DNA of 6,378 nt. Source: Clostridia bacterium (GTDB taxonomy: Bacteria; Bacillota_A; Clostridia; Christensenellales; CAG-138). Made by a program: the position numbers and the translations under genes. Below, piece by piece: positions 1-5,129 of the stretch. The stretch lies in NCBI GenBank assembly GCA_017459315.1, contig JAFUDD010000486.1:1-6378 (forward strand), read 5' to 3'. Position 1 is the first letter of the stretch. Each line of letters starts with the position of its first letter. The notes under the pieces are model-generated. The model did not search any database, was not told where the DNA came from, and saw only the letters and a list, made by a program, of their open reading frames with translations.

Positions 1-244
1 CACAGAACTGTATAACGAGCGCCGCAGGGTTGGCACAACGGAGGAGCGGAAACAGGAGATCGAAGATCGACTCAAAGCACTTTCCGATACCAACAAACAA
101 CTGCGCCGGGATTTGAAACTGTGTTCGGATGTGCTGCTTCGGTCGGTGGAGATCGCAGAAAAGAAGCGGCTTTTGCAGGAACAGGCAAAGACACAGGAAC
201 CTGCCGAAAAGAAGAAAGGCCGGGGACGGTACAATGGACGATAA
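1..244 (+). CDS. Probable relaxase (mobilization nuclease), C-terminal end only
   Basis: A frame open from the left edge (first full codon at base 2) ends in TAA at 242-244 and gives 80 residues. The stretch is very rich in Lys, Arg, Glu and Gln and should form a long helix or coiled coil. It contains ELYNERRRVGTTEERKQEI, then ALSDTNKQLRRDLKLCSDV and LLRSVEIAEKKRLLQE, and ends in a basic tail (KKKGRGRYNGR). This pattern, in particular the 'LRR-x-LKLC-x-D(V/I)-x-x-RS' segment, resembles the C-terminus of clostridial relaxases that nick oriT in mobilizable elements. The catalytic N-terminal domain lies outside the window, so the assignment rests on the tail and on context: tnpV and an integrase follow directly in the same orientation. 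The next ORF overlaps its last 11 bases. A different coiled-coil mobilization protein is possible. Confidence 0.55.
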   Translation, partial: TELYNERRRVGTTEERKQEIEDRLKALSDTNKQLRRDLKLCSDVLLRSVEIAEKKRLLQEQAKTQEPAEKKKGRGRYNGR

Positions 245-407
245 GATCGAGATTTTCTTCACATTCGATCCGACACCGGACGCGGTTCTGGACAGAAAAG
301 ATCTTCCAAAGCCGATCATAAAAATAGTTCCGAGCCAGACTTGCAAAACGAAGGGAAACGTACTATTCGTTAAACCGAGAGAAAAAACAAGGAGGAAATC
401 ACAATGA
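234..407 (+). CDS. Small hypothetical protein between relaxase and tnpV (57 aa)
   Basis: This ORF of 57 codons begins with ATG at 234 inside the last codons of the upstream gene and stops with TGA at 405-407, which overlaps the tnpV start (ATGA). The protein starts MDDKIEIFFTFDPTPDAVLD, continues with a proline- and isoleucine-rich middle, and ends very basic (KPREKTRRKSQ). I see no membrane segment, signal peptide or known motif, and I do not recognise a family. Its main support is position: it exactly fills the space between two genes with short overlaps at both ends, as expected for translational coupling in an operon. The purine-rich stretch GGGGACGG just before the ATG is only a weak ribosome site. 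It may be a small accessory protein of the mobile element, or an unexpressed linker frame. Confidence 0.45.
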   Translation: MDDKIEIFFTFDPTPDAVLDRKDLPKPIIKIVPSQTCKTKGNVLFVKPREKTRRKSQ

Positions 408-811
408 ACACAGAAAACAAAATGGCCGTTGATACGGTTAACAGCAGCATGGCGGAGCATACCGAGATCACCTACAGGCAAGTTGGCGACTACCAACTTC
501 CGAACCTGACGCTCGATCCGCAACCGGAGGGCGAGATCGGCGTCTGGGGTTGGCGGAGGAAGATGTACCTCAAGGAGCGCCGCAAGGGCACTTACAACGC
601 CTTGCTGATGAAAGGCACAATGACGCAGCACCTGATCGACACGAACGAAGCGGCGCTAGACATGATGGAAACGCTTGTGAAGCAGATGGCTGCAGCCGAA
701 GGAGTAACGGAGGATCTCAAGCGACGCGATCAGATGGCATGGGTCGGCGCTATGAACAACATTAACAATCGCGCCGACGAGATCGTGCGGAATGAGCTGA
801 TCGAGGTATAA
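404..811 (+). CDS. tnpV: TnpV family transposon-encoded protein
   Basis: This 135-residue protein matches the TnpV family found on clostridial mobilizable transposons of the Tn4451 type and on related elements. The diagnostic parts are ITYRQVGDYQLPNLTL (residues 22-37), then a basic block with WGWRRKMYLKERRKGTYNALL (about 48-68, split by no gap), and the C-terminal stretch AEGVTEDLKRRDQMAWVGA followed by MNNINNRADEIVRNELI. The molecular role of TnpV is not established; an accessory role in recombination or its control is a common guess. The N-terminus (about 20 residues before ITYRQVG) may be longer than usual. The first ATG at 404 is preferred over the internal ATGs because AAGGAGG lies at 389-395, eight bases upstream. 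The gene overlaps the preceding ORF by ATGA and ends one base before the integrase, so all three are probably one transcript. Confidence 0.9.
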   Translation: MNTENKMAVDTVNSSMAEHTEITYRQVGDYQLPNLTLDPQPEGEIGVWGWRRKMYLKERRKGTYNALLMKGTMTQHLIDTNEAALDMMETLVKQMAAAEGVTEDLKRRDQMAWVGAMNNINNRADEIVRNELIEV

Positions 812-812
812 T

Positions 813-1961
813 ATGGCAAGGAAGCGAAATGACGGATGGTATCAGACCTCTGTGGTCGTGGGGAGAAACCGAGACGGAAGCTATAAGCGTAAGTACATCT
901 ATGCCAAGACGAAGTGGGAACTTGACGAGCGCCGCGCGGAGCTGGAGCACAATCTTAAATACGGCCTTTCTGCAGACGCTGACAAAGCGACATTTGACGA
1001 GATCGGTCAGGAATGGTTGAAACATAAACGTTTCTTTGTGGATGACAGCCGCTATAATCGATATGAAGCCGTCCTTCGCACGCACTTGGACTCCATCGCT
1101 CGGATGCCGGTGATCAAGCTGAAAACGATCCACATTCAGAATATTTTGGACGAGAAAGCGGCGGAGGGGTATTCAAAAAAGGTTCTGAGTGAGATTAAGC
1201 AAACGGCAAAACAGGTGTTGGACTACGCGATGCAATACGACATCGTCATGCGGAACGTGGCGTATCTATCGAAAGTGCCGAAGAATGCCCCGGAGGAACA
1301 CCGGGATCCATTGACGGATACGCAGATACAGCTGGTATTGAACCACTGGCAAGGAAATCGGATGGGCGTTCCGGCGCTGATTATGCTCTACTGCGGGCTC
1401 CGCAAGGGGGAGATGATCGCGCTGCAATGGTCGCATGTCAATCTAAAGGACAAAACGATCTTCGTGGAAAAATCTGCTTCGAGTACAAAAAATCAGCCGA
1501 AGCTGAAAGGCCCGAAAACCAAAGCAGGCCTCCGAATCGTACCGATCCCGGACTTTCTGGCGGACATTCTGCGCGACTGCGCCAAACGTAAGGAATCCAT
1601 GTTTGTCTGCCCGGCGGCCGGCGGTACGATGATGACCGAACAGGCTTGGAAGAATGCATGGGACAGTTATATGCACCATCTGAATCTTTGTGCAGGAGGT
1701 CGTGTCGGCAGTCGCTCACGTCCGAAGGTTGTCGCTATGGAGAGGTTTACCGCACACCAGCTGCGGCACACCTATGCAACGATGCTGTATAACGCGAACG
1801 TGGATGTCAAATCCGCACAGGAGTATTTGGGACATTCGAGCATTCAGACGACGCTCGCGGTCTATACGCATCTGACGCCGGAAAAGAGGGAAGCATCGAC
1901 CAAGGCGTTCAACGACTATCTGGTACAAAACAACAAAATGCCGAATCTTTCGAACGGCTGA
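813..1961 (+). CDS. int: Tyrosine recombinase (site-specific integrase)
   Basis: This 382-residue protein is a complete phage/Tn916-type tyrosine integrase, which catalyses integration and excision by strand exchange between att sites. Residues 1-50 form a basic arm-DNA-binding region (GYKRKYIYAKTKWELDE-like, with β-strand pattern). Residues about 58-155 are the helical core-binding domain. The catalytic domain follows, with Arg197 in YCGLRKGEM, the β-hairpin Lys235 in GPKTKAGLR, His315 and Arg318 in AHQLRHTYA, His341 in LGHSSIQTT and the nucleophile Tyr351 in AVYTHL. The whole set is present, so the enzyme is probably active. The start at 813 follows tnpV after one base, with GAGG at 803-806 as ribosome site. 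No excisionase gene is visible in the window. The gene points toward the tRNA-Asn fragment at 3189-3233, its likely attachment site, with one convergent gene in between. Confidence 0.96.
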   Translation: MARKRNDGWYQTSVVVGRNRDGSYKRKYIYAKTKWELDERRAELEHNLKYGLSADADKATFDEIGQEWLKHKRFFVDDSRYNRYEAVLRTHLDSIARMPVIKLKTIHIQNILDEKAAEGYSKKVLSEIKQTAKQVLDYAMQYDIVMRNVAYLSKVPKNAPEEHRDPLTDTQIQLVLNHWQGNRMGVPALIMLYCGLRKGEMIALQWSHVNLKDKTIFVEKSASSTKNQPKLKGPKTKAGLRIVPIPDFLADILRDCAKRKESMFVCPAAGGTMMTEQAWKNAWDSYMHHLNLCAGGRVGSRSRPKVVAMERFTAHQLRHTYATMLYNANVDVKSAQEYLGHSSIQTTLAVYTHLTPEKREASTKAFNDYLVQNNKMPNLSNG

Positions 1962-1970
1962 TATAGTGAG

Positions 1971-2009
1971 AAAGCACCGATCATGTGAAATCGCATGGTC
2001 GGTGCTTTT
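1971..2009. terminator. Rho-independent hairpin between convergent int and Bro-N genes
   Basis: AAAGCACCGATCATG (1971-1985) pairs with CATGGTCGGTGCTTT (1994-2008) in a 15-bp stem with one G-T wobble and an 8-base loop. Four T's end the + strand side, and the 3' flank of the opposite strand is A/T poor in comparison. It begins 9 bases after the int stop and ends 10 bases before the Bro-N stop, so it can serve both convergent genes, more efficiently for int. Confidence 0.88.
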
Positions 2010-2018
2010 GTCATATCG

Positions 2019-2888
2019 TTATTCTTCTTCCTGCTCGGAAGTGGCAGCTTCCACAAGACTCATCACCTGTGAGAAGTCAATCACATTCTTCGATGTGACG
2101 ACCGGAACGCCGGTGCGCGCTTCAACGGCTTTGCGCGCTTCGCCTGCAGCTTCACCGCCGGACTGTGCGACCTTGACATTCTCTTCAAAGGTGGTAGGGG
2201 ATTGCTGCTTGGAGATCTCAGTGGTGGTTGCCTCTGCGAGCATATTCAGCACCAATTCGAGTGTAGACATATTATCCCGCAGGCTTTCTTTTTTCAAGCC
2301 TTTCAGATTCTTATACTGCCGCGTCGTCATGCCTGACCATGCGCGGGTGATCTCATCGGTCAGGATCGCATATTCGACGCCCTTTTGAACACCGCGGTTT
2401 TGCCATTCATCGGTCAGCTCCTTGCGAACCTGAATCGCCTGCAGGCGCTGATGGATCCATTCACGCGAATAGCCCTTTTTGAGGTACGTTTCCAAAGCGC
2501 GGTCAATGGTCAGTTCCGGATCGATGGTTTCGTCGATACGTTCCTTGCCGACCTGCGCGAGCCAGAGCTTAAATGGCTCCGCTTTTTTGGACGGGATGGA
2601 TTGGATAATGCGGAAAAGCTGTTCCGCGTTGGCAACGTCGGTCAAGCGCCGCTTTCCATCAGCAGCTTTTAGTTTCAACTGCTTACAATTTGTAAGCAGT
2701 TCAGAAGCACCCTCATCCTTTAGCCTGTTTTTCAAAACTGCCCAATAGGTGCTTGCGGAACGCGGCGTGGACTGTTCCGTTAAGATGCCGATGACATCCA
2801 CAACCGAGAAATACCATTCTTCCTCAGCTTCATTCCAAGCAGTGCGGATGCGCTGATCTTCGTATAATACGACACGGTCGCTGTCCAT
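2019..2888 (-). CDS. Bro-N domain protein, DinD-like (antirepressor family)
   Basis: The protein has 289 residues from the ATG at 2888. That ATG is chosen because GGAGGG (2893-2898, read on the minus strand) lies four bases upstream, and the 11 extra codons of the longer frame precede this site. Residues 5-115 look like a Bro-N domain: EEEWYFSVVDVIGILTE, then ASTYWAVLKNRLKDEG, RRLTDVANAEQLFRII and AEPFKLWLAQVG. Residues 135-240 carry the second half typical of DinD-like proteins: YSREWIHQRLQAIQVRKEL, EYAILTDEITRAWSGMTTRQ, NLKGLKKESLRDNMSTLEL and AEATTTEISKQ. The end is acidic. Bro-N domains bind DNA in phage antirepressors; E. coli DinD is SOS-induced and inhibits RecA filaments. Whether this copy does either is unknown. 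It sits between int and the att fragment, so it is probably element cargo or a regulator. I see no LexA-type box upstream. Confidence 0.87.
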   Translation of the reverse strand: MDSDRVVLYEDQRIRTAWNEAEEEWYFSVVDVIGILTEQSTPRSASTYWAVLKNRLKDEGASELLTNCKQLKLKAADGKRRLTDVANAEQLFRIIQSIPSKKAEPFKLWLAQVGKERIDETIDPELTIDRALETYLKKGYSREWIHQRLQAIQVRKELTDEWQNRGVQKGVEYAILTDEITRAWSGMTTRQYKNLKGLKKESLRDNMSTLELVLNMLAEATTTEISKQQSPTTFEENVKVAQSGGEAAGEARKAVEARTGVPVVTSKNVIDFSQVMSLVEAATSEQEEE

Positions 2889-2935
2889 AATACCCTCCGA
2901 AACAGTCTGATATACCCCCAAATGCTTACAAAATC

Positions 2936-2964
2936 ATTATACAATGATGTGGTAAATTCGTCAA
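2936..2964 (-). promoter_or_regulatory. Near-consensus sigma-A promoter of the Bro-N gene
   Basis: On the minus strand, TTGACG (2959-2964) and TATAAT (2936-2941) are separated by exactly 17 bases. Transcription would begin near 2929, giving a leader of about 40 bases that contains the GGAGGG ribosome site. The -10 box lies within the inverted repeat ATCATT-ATAC-AATGAT (2933-2948), and one copy of the 12-bp repeat ATGATGTGGTAA fills most of the spacer. Both overlaps point to control by a DNA-binding protein. Confidence 0.75.
2944..2955 (+). repeat. 12-bp repeat ATGATGTGGTAA, copy 1, inside the Bro-N promoter
   Basis: This copy is identical to the first unit of the tandem pair at 3087-3110, and identity extends to ATGATGTGGTAAAT (2944-2957). 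It lies between the -35 and -10 boxes of the Bro-N promoter. It may be an arm-type integrase site, an operator, or both. Confidence 0.7.
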
Positions 2965-3086
2965 ACAGAATATGTTTATTCCTAAAGAAATATCAAAAAT
3001 CACAGTAAAATAGGGAAAATGAATATACACGTGATCTATAATTATACGTAAAATGAATAAGATCGGGTCGTGGAATACTATCTAAT

Positions 3087-3110
3087 ATGATGTGGTAAAT
3101 GATGTGGTAG
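3087..3110 (+). repeat. Tandem 12-bp repeats, copies 2 and 3 (left-arm sites)
   Basis: ATGATGTGGTAA (3087-3098) is followed directly by ATGATGTGGTAG (3099-3110), one mismatch apart at the last base. The pair lies about 80 bp from the tRNA-Asn fragment and 132 bp from copy 1. Short directly repeated sites at this kind of distance from a core are typical of arm-type sites bound by the N-terminal domain of tyrosine integrases such as lambda or Tn916 Int. That role is inferred here. Confidence 0.72.
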
Positions 3111-3154
3111 CCCTGAAAAACGAGAAAATGAGCATAAATCGGTCGGTTTGGAAA

Positions 3155-3188
3155 ATGAAAAAGCCCGATATTCTCGGGCTTTTTTCAT
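3155..3188. terminator. Bidirectional terminator beside the tRNA-Asn fragment
   Basis: AAAAAGCCCGA (3158-3168) pairs with TCGGGCTTTTT (3174-3184) around a 5-base loop, and both sides carry runs of A or T; with one bulge the stem can extend to ATG...CAT at 3155-3188. On the minus strand it starts right after the CCA end of the tRNA fragment, so it looks like the tRNA gene's terminator, carried along or mimicked by the element. It would also stop + strand transcripts. Confidence 0.88.
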
Positions 3189-3233
3189 TGGCTCCCCAGG
3201 TAAGACTCGAACTTACAACCCTTCGGTTAACAG
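3189..3233 (-). pseudogene. 3' half of tRNA-Asn(GUU), probable att core
   Basis: Read on the minus strand, these 45 bases fit tRNA nucleotides 32-76 without a gap: anticodon loop CTGTTAA (anticodon GTT), the 3' anticodon-stem strand CCGAA, a 5-base variable loop GGGTT, a perfect T arm (GTAAG, TTCGAGT, CTTAC), acceptor strand CTGGGGA, discriminator G and encoded CCA. GTT with discriminator G identifies tRNA-Asn. Upstream bases (GAGAA at nucleotides 27-31) cannot pair with CCGAA, and no D arm or 5' acceptor strand follows, so this is not a functional tRNA. Break-off exactly at the anticodon loop, with a tyrosine integrase nearby, is the usual signature of an island attachment site. An intact tRNA-Asn should exist elsewhere. 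Confidence 0.88.
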
Positions 3234-3242
3234 TTCTCGAAG
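3221..3242. other. Candidate strand-exchange core with inverted arms
   Basis: CTTCG (3221-3225) and CGAAG (3238-3242) form an inverted repeat centred on the anticodon-loop bases TTAACAG (3227-3233). The left arm is tRNA sequence and the right arm is not. Two inverted core-type sites around a short overlap are what a tyrosine integrase needs, so the crossover probably lies here. The arms are short and could be chance. Confidence 0.45.
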
Positions 3243-3275
3243 CCCAAAATCCCGAAATACCGAGAAATACTGGGG

Positions 3276-3315
3276 AATGCCAAAAAAGTCCCTATTTTAG
3301 CCACTTTTTGGCATT
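3276..3315. repeat. Inverted repeat / hairpin AATGCC...GGCATT
   Basis: AATGCCAAAAAAGT (3276-3289) pairs with ACTTTTTGGCATT (3303-3315): 13 bp with one bulged A and a 13-base loop. The long A/T part and lack of a following T run make it a poor terminator. It lies 43 bases from the tRNA fragment and could be a protein-binding or element-end structure. Confidence 0.6.
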
Positions 3316-3371
3316 TACGCGGTGATGCTGATTGGACAAATTGAACCAAGAAAAACACGTAAAAACAACCA

Positions 3372-3395
3372 AAATACAGTAAAAAATACAGTAAA
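3372..3395 (+). repeat. Tandem 12-bp repeats AAATACAGTAAA (right-arm candidates)
   Basis: AAATACAGTAAA occurs twice head to tail (3372-3383, 3384-3395). The period of 12 bp equals that of the pair at 3087-3110, and aligned units share AT-RYR-GTAA (ATGTGGTAA against ATACAGTAA). The core ACAGTAAA also occurs singly on the other side of the tRNA fragment (3002-3009). They lie about 140 bp from the fragment and may be arm-type integrase sites. The A-rich background makes chance similarity possible. Confidence 0.6.
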
Positions 3396-3615
3396 TTTTC
3401 GAGCCGAAAACGCCCGCCGCGTCTGGCTTTCCGGGTCACCGCAAAGTTGAAAAAACGTCTCAAAAGAAGGGACAACCGGCTGATTCACTCGATTTCAACC
3501 CAAAATGCTGTTCCCTCATTTAGAATTTACGGAACTTTGCCCCTAACTTTTTGATTGATCTACGCTTCCATCTTTATGCCTTCATCCGAGGAACCTTATC
3601 GCAAGTTGCATAATT

Positions 3616-4890
3616 TCAGTTTTTCAGACAACCGATCGGAACAATATATACACCATCCTCGCGGCGATAGGCGTATGTACCGACTCCGGTCAAAACCATT
3701 AAAAATGACGGTTCTTTCATCTGCGTTGTATCAATCAGCCCGGAAAGCTTTTTCAGCGTTGCTACGCCTTCTTCAATCAATTTGTCACCGCCCAGTTTTA
3801 TTTCGACCAACCCGTAAGAGCCGTTTCTGAGATGAACAACGGCGTCACATTCCAATCCGGCTTTGTTGCGAAAGTGCGCAACGGTGCCGTCCAATGCTTC
3901 CGCATATACGCGAAGATCACGTACGCACATGGTTTCAAACAGGAATCCCATCGTTTTCAGATCGGCTATCAGATCATTCGGACCGATGCCCAGCGCCGCC
4001 GTGGCGATCGACTGATCCACAAAATACCTCGTATCCGAGGTGCGGATCGCTGTCTGCGAGCGGAGATTCGGATTCCATGCAGGCATATCTTCTACAACAA
4101 AGATTTTCTTCAAGGCGGCAATATAGGAGGCAACGGTTTCCTGATTGATGCTCGCATCATCATTCGCGCCAATATCCGCAGCGATAGCCGAATTGGCGAC
4201 CTGTTGCCCTTGATTCCGCGCAAGAGAGCGCATAAGCCGATGTACTCGTTGAGGATCCTTTGTTACGCCGTCCGCACGATTGATATCCGAATGGACGACT
4301 GCATCATAATAATCGAATGCCTGATTCAGCGCGATCTTGTCGCGCATATCGATGGCGCGAGGCCAGCCTCCGCGACAGATCAGAAAGGCAAGACGTTCCA
4401 AATCGAGACTTGCCATTCCCTCTATTTGGTCGGGGGTACGGAACAACTCTCCAAGACTTACCTGCCCGTTGGAATCCCAGGATTCATATAGCGACATGGG
4501 ACGCATGGACAACCAAGAGAATCGTCCCGTACCGGAATGCGTGATTTTCGTTGTATCGGCGGGAACGGAGGAACCGGTTAAGATGAATTGTCCGAGATCG
4601 TCCCGATGGTCAACCTCGAAGCGGATCGCATCCCACAGCTTTGGTGCAAGCTGCCATTCATCGATCAAGCGTGGCGTTTCACCCCTGAGCAGCATTTTCG
4701 GATTCACGGAAGCCATGTTTATGTTTTGCTCCATGGCTTCGGGATCATCCATATATAGGACGCTGGCAGCCATTTGTTCGGCTGTGGTCGTTTTTCCGCA
4801 CCATTTCGGCCCTTCGATCAGGACAGCGCCTTTCCCTTCCAGCTTCTCGGAAAGGATTTCATCCACAATGCGTTTGCGATACTGTTTCAT
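3616..4890 (-). CDS. AAA+ ATPase with DUF4143 (nuclease-like) C-terminus
   Basis: This 424-residue protein has the layout of the common AAA_14/DUF4143 'ATP-binding protein' family. It shows a Walker A motif GPKWCGKTT (27-35), Walker B LIDEWQ (75-80), a sensor-1 strand FILTGSSVP (102-110) with Arg123 in the following GTGRF, and the ISRGGWP-like CRGGWP (172-177). A helical middle section follows. The C-terminus has a PD-(D/E)XK-like set: Glu319, Asp349 in LECDAVV, then Glu363 and Lys365 in LVEIKLGG. The family is full length here. Its biological role is unknown; proposals include nucleic-acid-linked functions and defence. ATG 4890 is chosen because GAGG sits at a normal distance upstream (about 4898-4901), whereas the GTG at 4899 overlaps that site. 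The gene is monocistronic, with its own promoter, and divergent from the sensor gene. No toxin-antitoxin partner is adjacent. Confidence 0.93.
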   Translation of the reverse strand: MKQYRKRIVDEILSEKLEGKGAVLIEGPKWCGKTTTAEQMAASVLYMDDPEAMEQNINMASVNPKMLLRGETPRLIDEWQLAPKLWDAIRFEVDHRDDLGQFILTGSSVPADTTKITHSGTGRFSWLSMRPMSLYESWDSNGQVSLGELFRTPDQIEGMASLDLERLAFLICRGGWPRAIDMRDKIALNQAFDYYDAVVHSDINRADGVTKDPQRVHRLMRSLARNQGQQVANSAIAADIGANDDASINQETVASYIAALKKIFVVEDMPAWNPNLRSQTAIRTSDTRYFVDQSIATAALGIGPNDLIADLKTMGFLFETMCVRDLRVYAEALDGTVAHFRNKAGLECDAVVHLRNGSYGLVEIKLGGDKLIEEGVATLKKLSGLIDTTQMKEPSFLMVLTGVGTYAYRREDGVYIVPIGCLKN

Positions 4891-4902
4891 AGCTTTCACC
4901 TC

Positions 4903-4917
4903 GTAAGACGATCTTAC
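4903..4917. promoter_or_regulatory. Palindrome GTAAGA-CGA-TCTTAC over the ATPase -10 box
   Basis: A perfect 6-bp inverted repeat with a 3-base spacer covers the -10 hexamer (4911-4916) and the expected transcription start of the ATPase gene, and ends two bases before its ribosome site. This is a suitable operator position for repression. The binding protein is unknown. It could also form a small hairpin at the 5' end of the transcript. Confidence 0.6.
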
Positions 4918-4939
4918 CCTATCTCCAAGGGTTTGTCAA
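4911..4939 (-). promoter_or_regulatory. Sigma-A promoter of the ATPase gene
   Basis: On the minus strand, TTGACA (4934-4939) and TAAGAT (4911-4916) are 17 bases apart. The -35 is perfect and the -10 matches four of six bases. Start of transcription would be near 4904, leaving a leader of only about 14 bases before the ATG at 4890. Confidence 0.78.
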
Positions 4940-4947
4940 TATGAAAT

Positions 4948-4987
4948 CCGATGTTTGGCTGAAATCCGTTCCGATATTTGGCTGAAA
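4948..4987 (+). repeat. Intergenic direct repeat CCGATRTTTGGCTGAAA
   Basis: CCGATGTTTGGCTGAAA (4948-4964) and CCGATATTTGGCTGAAA (4971-4987) differ at one base of 17 and are spaced 23 bp apart, about two helical turns. They lie just upstream of the ATPase -35 box, in the 239-base divergent region. They could be activator sites for the ATPase promoter or a fragment of a dispersed intergenic repeat. Confidence 0.65.
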
Positions 4988-5054
4988 AACAAGTCGAAAG
5001 TTGGCAATCAAATATCCCGAAGAATGGCATTTTATATGCAGATCCCCCAAAATA

Positions 5055-5070
5055 CTGTCAATAATGACAG
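5055..5070. promoter_or_regulatory. Inverted repeat CTGTCA-ATAA-TGACAG before the sensor promoter
   Basis: A perfect 6-bp inverted repeat with a 4-base spacer directly abuts the proposed -35 box of the sensor gene (5071-5076). The place suits an activator or autoregulator site. It is short, and no regulator gene is seen in the window. Confidence 0.45.
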
Positions 5071-5099
5071 GGGACAAAGCGCGTTCTATCGTGTATAAT
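5071..5099 (+). promoter_or_regulatory. Promoter of the membrane sensor gene
   Basis: A perfect TATAAT lies at 5094-5099, with GGGACA (5071-5076, four of six matches to TTGACA) 17 bases upstream. The leader would be about 25 bases and contains the ribosome site AAGGAG (5116-5121). The weak -35 fits a promoter that needs an activator. Confidence 0.6.
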
Positions 5100-5129
5100 G
5101 GAAGCAGATAAGGGAAAGGAGCGCTGCGG

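Larger units (their letters stand above)
3234..3615. other. Gene-free stretch between the att fragment and the ATPase gene
   Basis: I find no convincing gene in these 382 bases. They contain an imperfect 10-bp tandem repeat (CCCGAAATAC, CGAGAAATAC at 3251-3270), a hairpin at 3276-3315, the tandem 12-mers at 3372-3395, and a GC-richer part (about 3400-3480) that shows short open frames without ribosome sites. No clear terminator for the minus-strand ATPase gene is seen. The DNA may be the other end of the integrated element, or old decayed sequence. Confidence 0.6.

Noticed and set aside
3189..3280. Complete tRNA gene
   Set aside because: Bases beyond 3233 do not supply the 5' anticodon strand, D arm or 5' acceptor strand (TCCCCAG); TGGGGAA at 3271-3277 is an isolated partial match without the D arm between.
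3092..3325. Plus-strand frame of 77 codons across the terminator and tRNA fragment
   Set aside because: It would read through a strong terminator hairpin and antisense tRNA sequence. The QVRLELTTLRLTV part is simply antisense tRNA, a common false protein annotation.
3372..3395. CRISPR-like repeat array
   Set aside because: There are only two head-to-tail 12-mers without spacers.
3441..3540. Distant inverted repeat GCAAAGTT / AACTTTGC
   Set aside because: Only 8 bp, 84 bases apart, with no supporting context; chance is likely.
3325..3552. Short plus-strand frames, one of 41 codons from 3325 and one basic frame (RKRPPRLAFRVT...) ending at 3552, considered as a MobC remnant
   Set aside because: There is no ribosome site, the two frames overlap in different phases, and the resemblance to MobC stops after about ten residues.
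3832..4491. Plus-strand open frame (219 codons) opposite the ATPase gene
   Set aside because: The minus-strand frame has Walker A, Walker B and nuclease-like motifs over the same bases. The plus frame shows no recognisable features.
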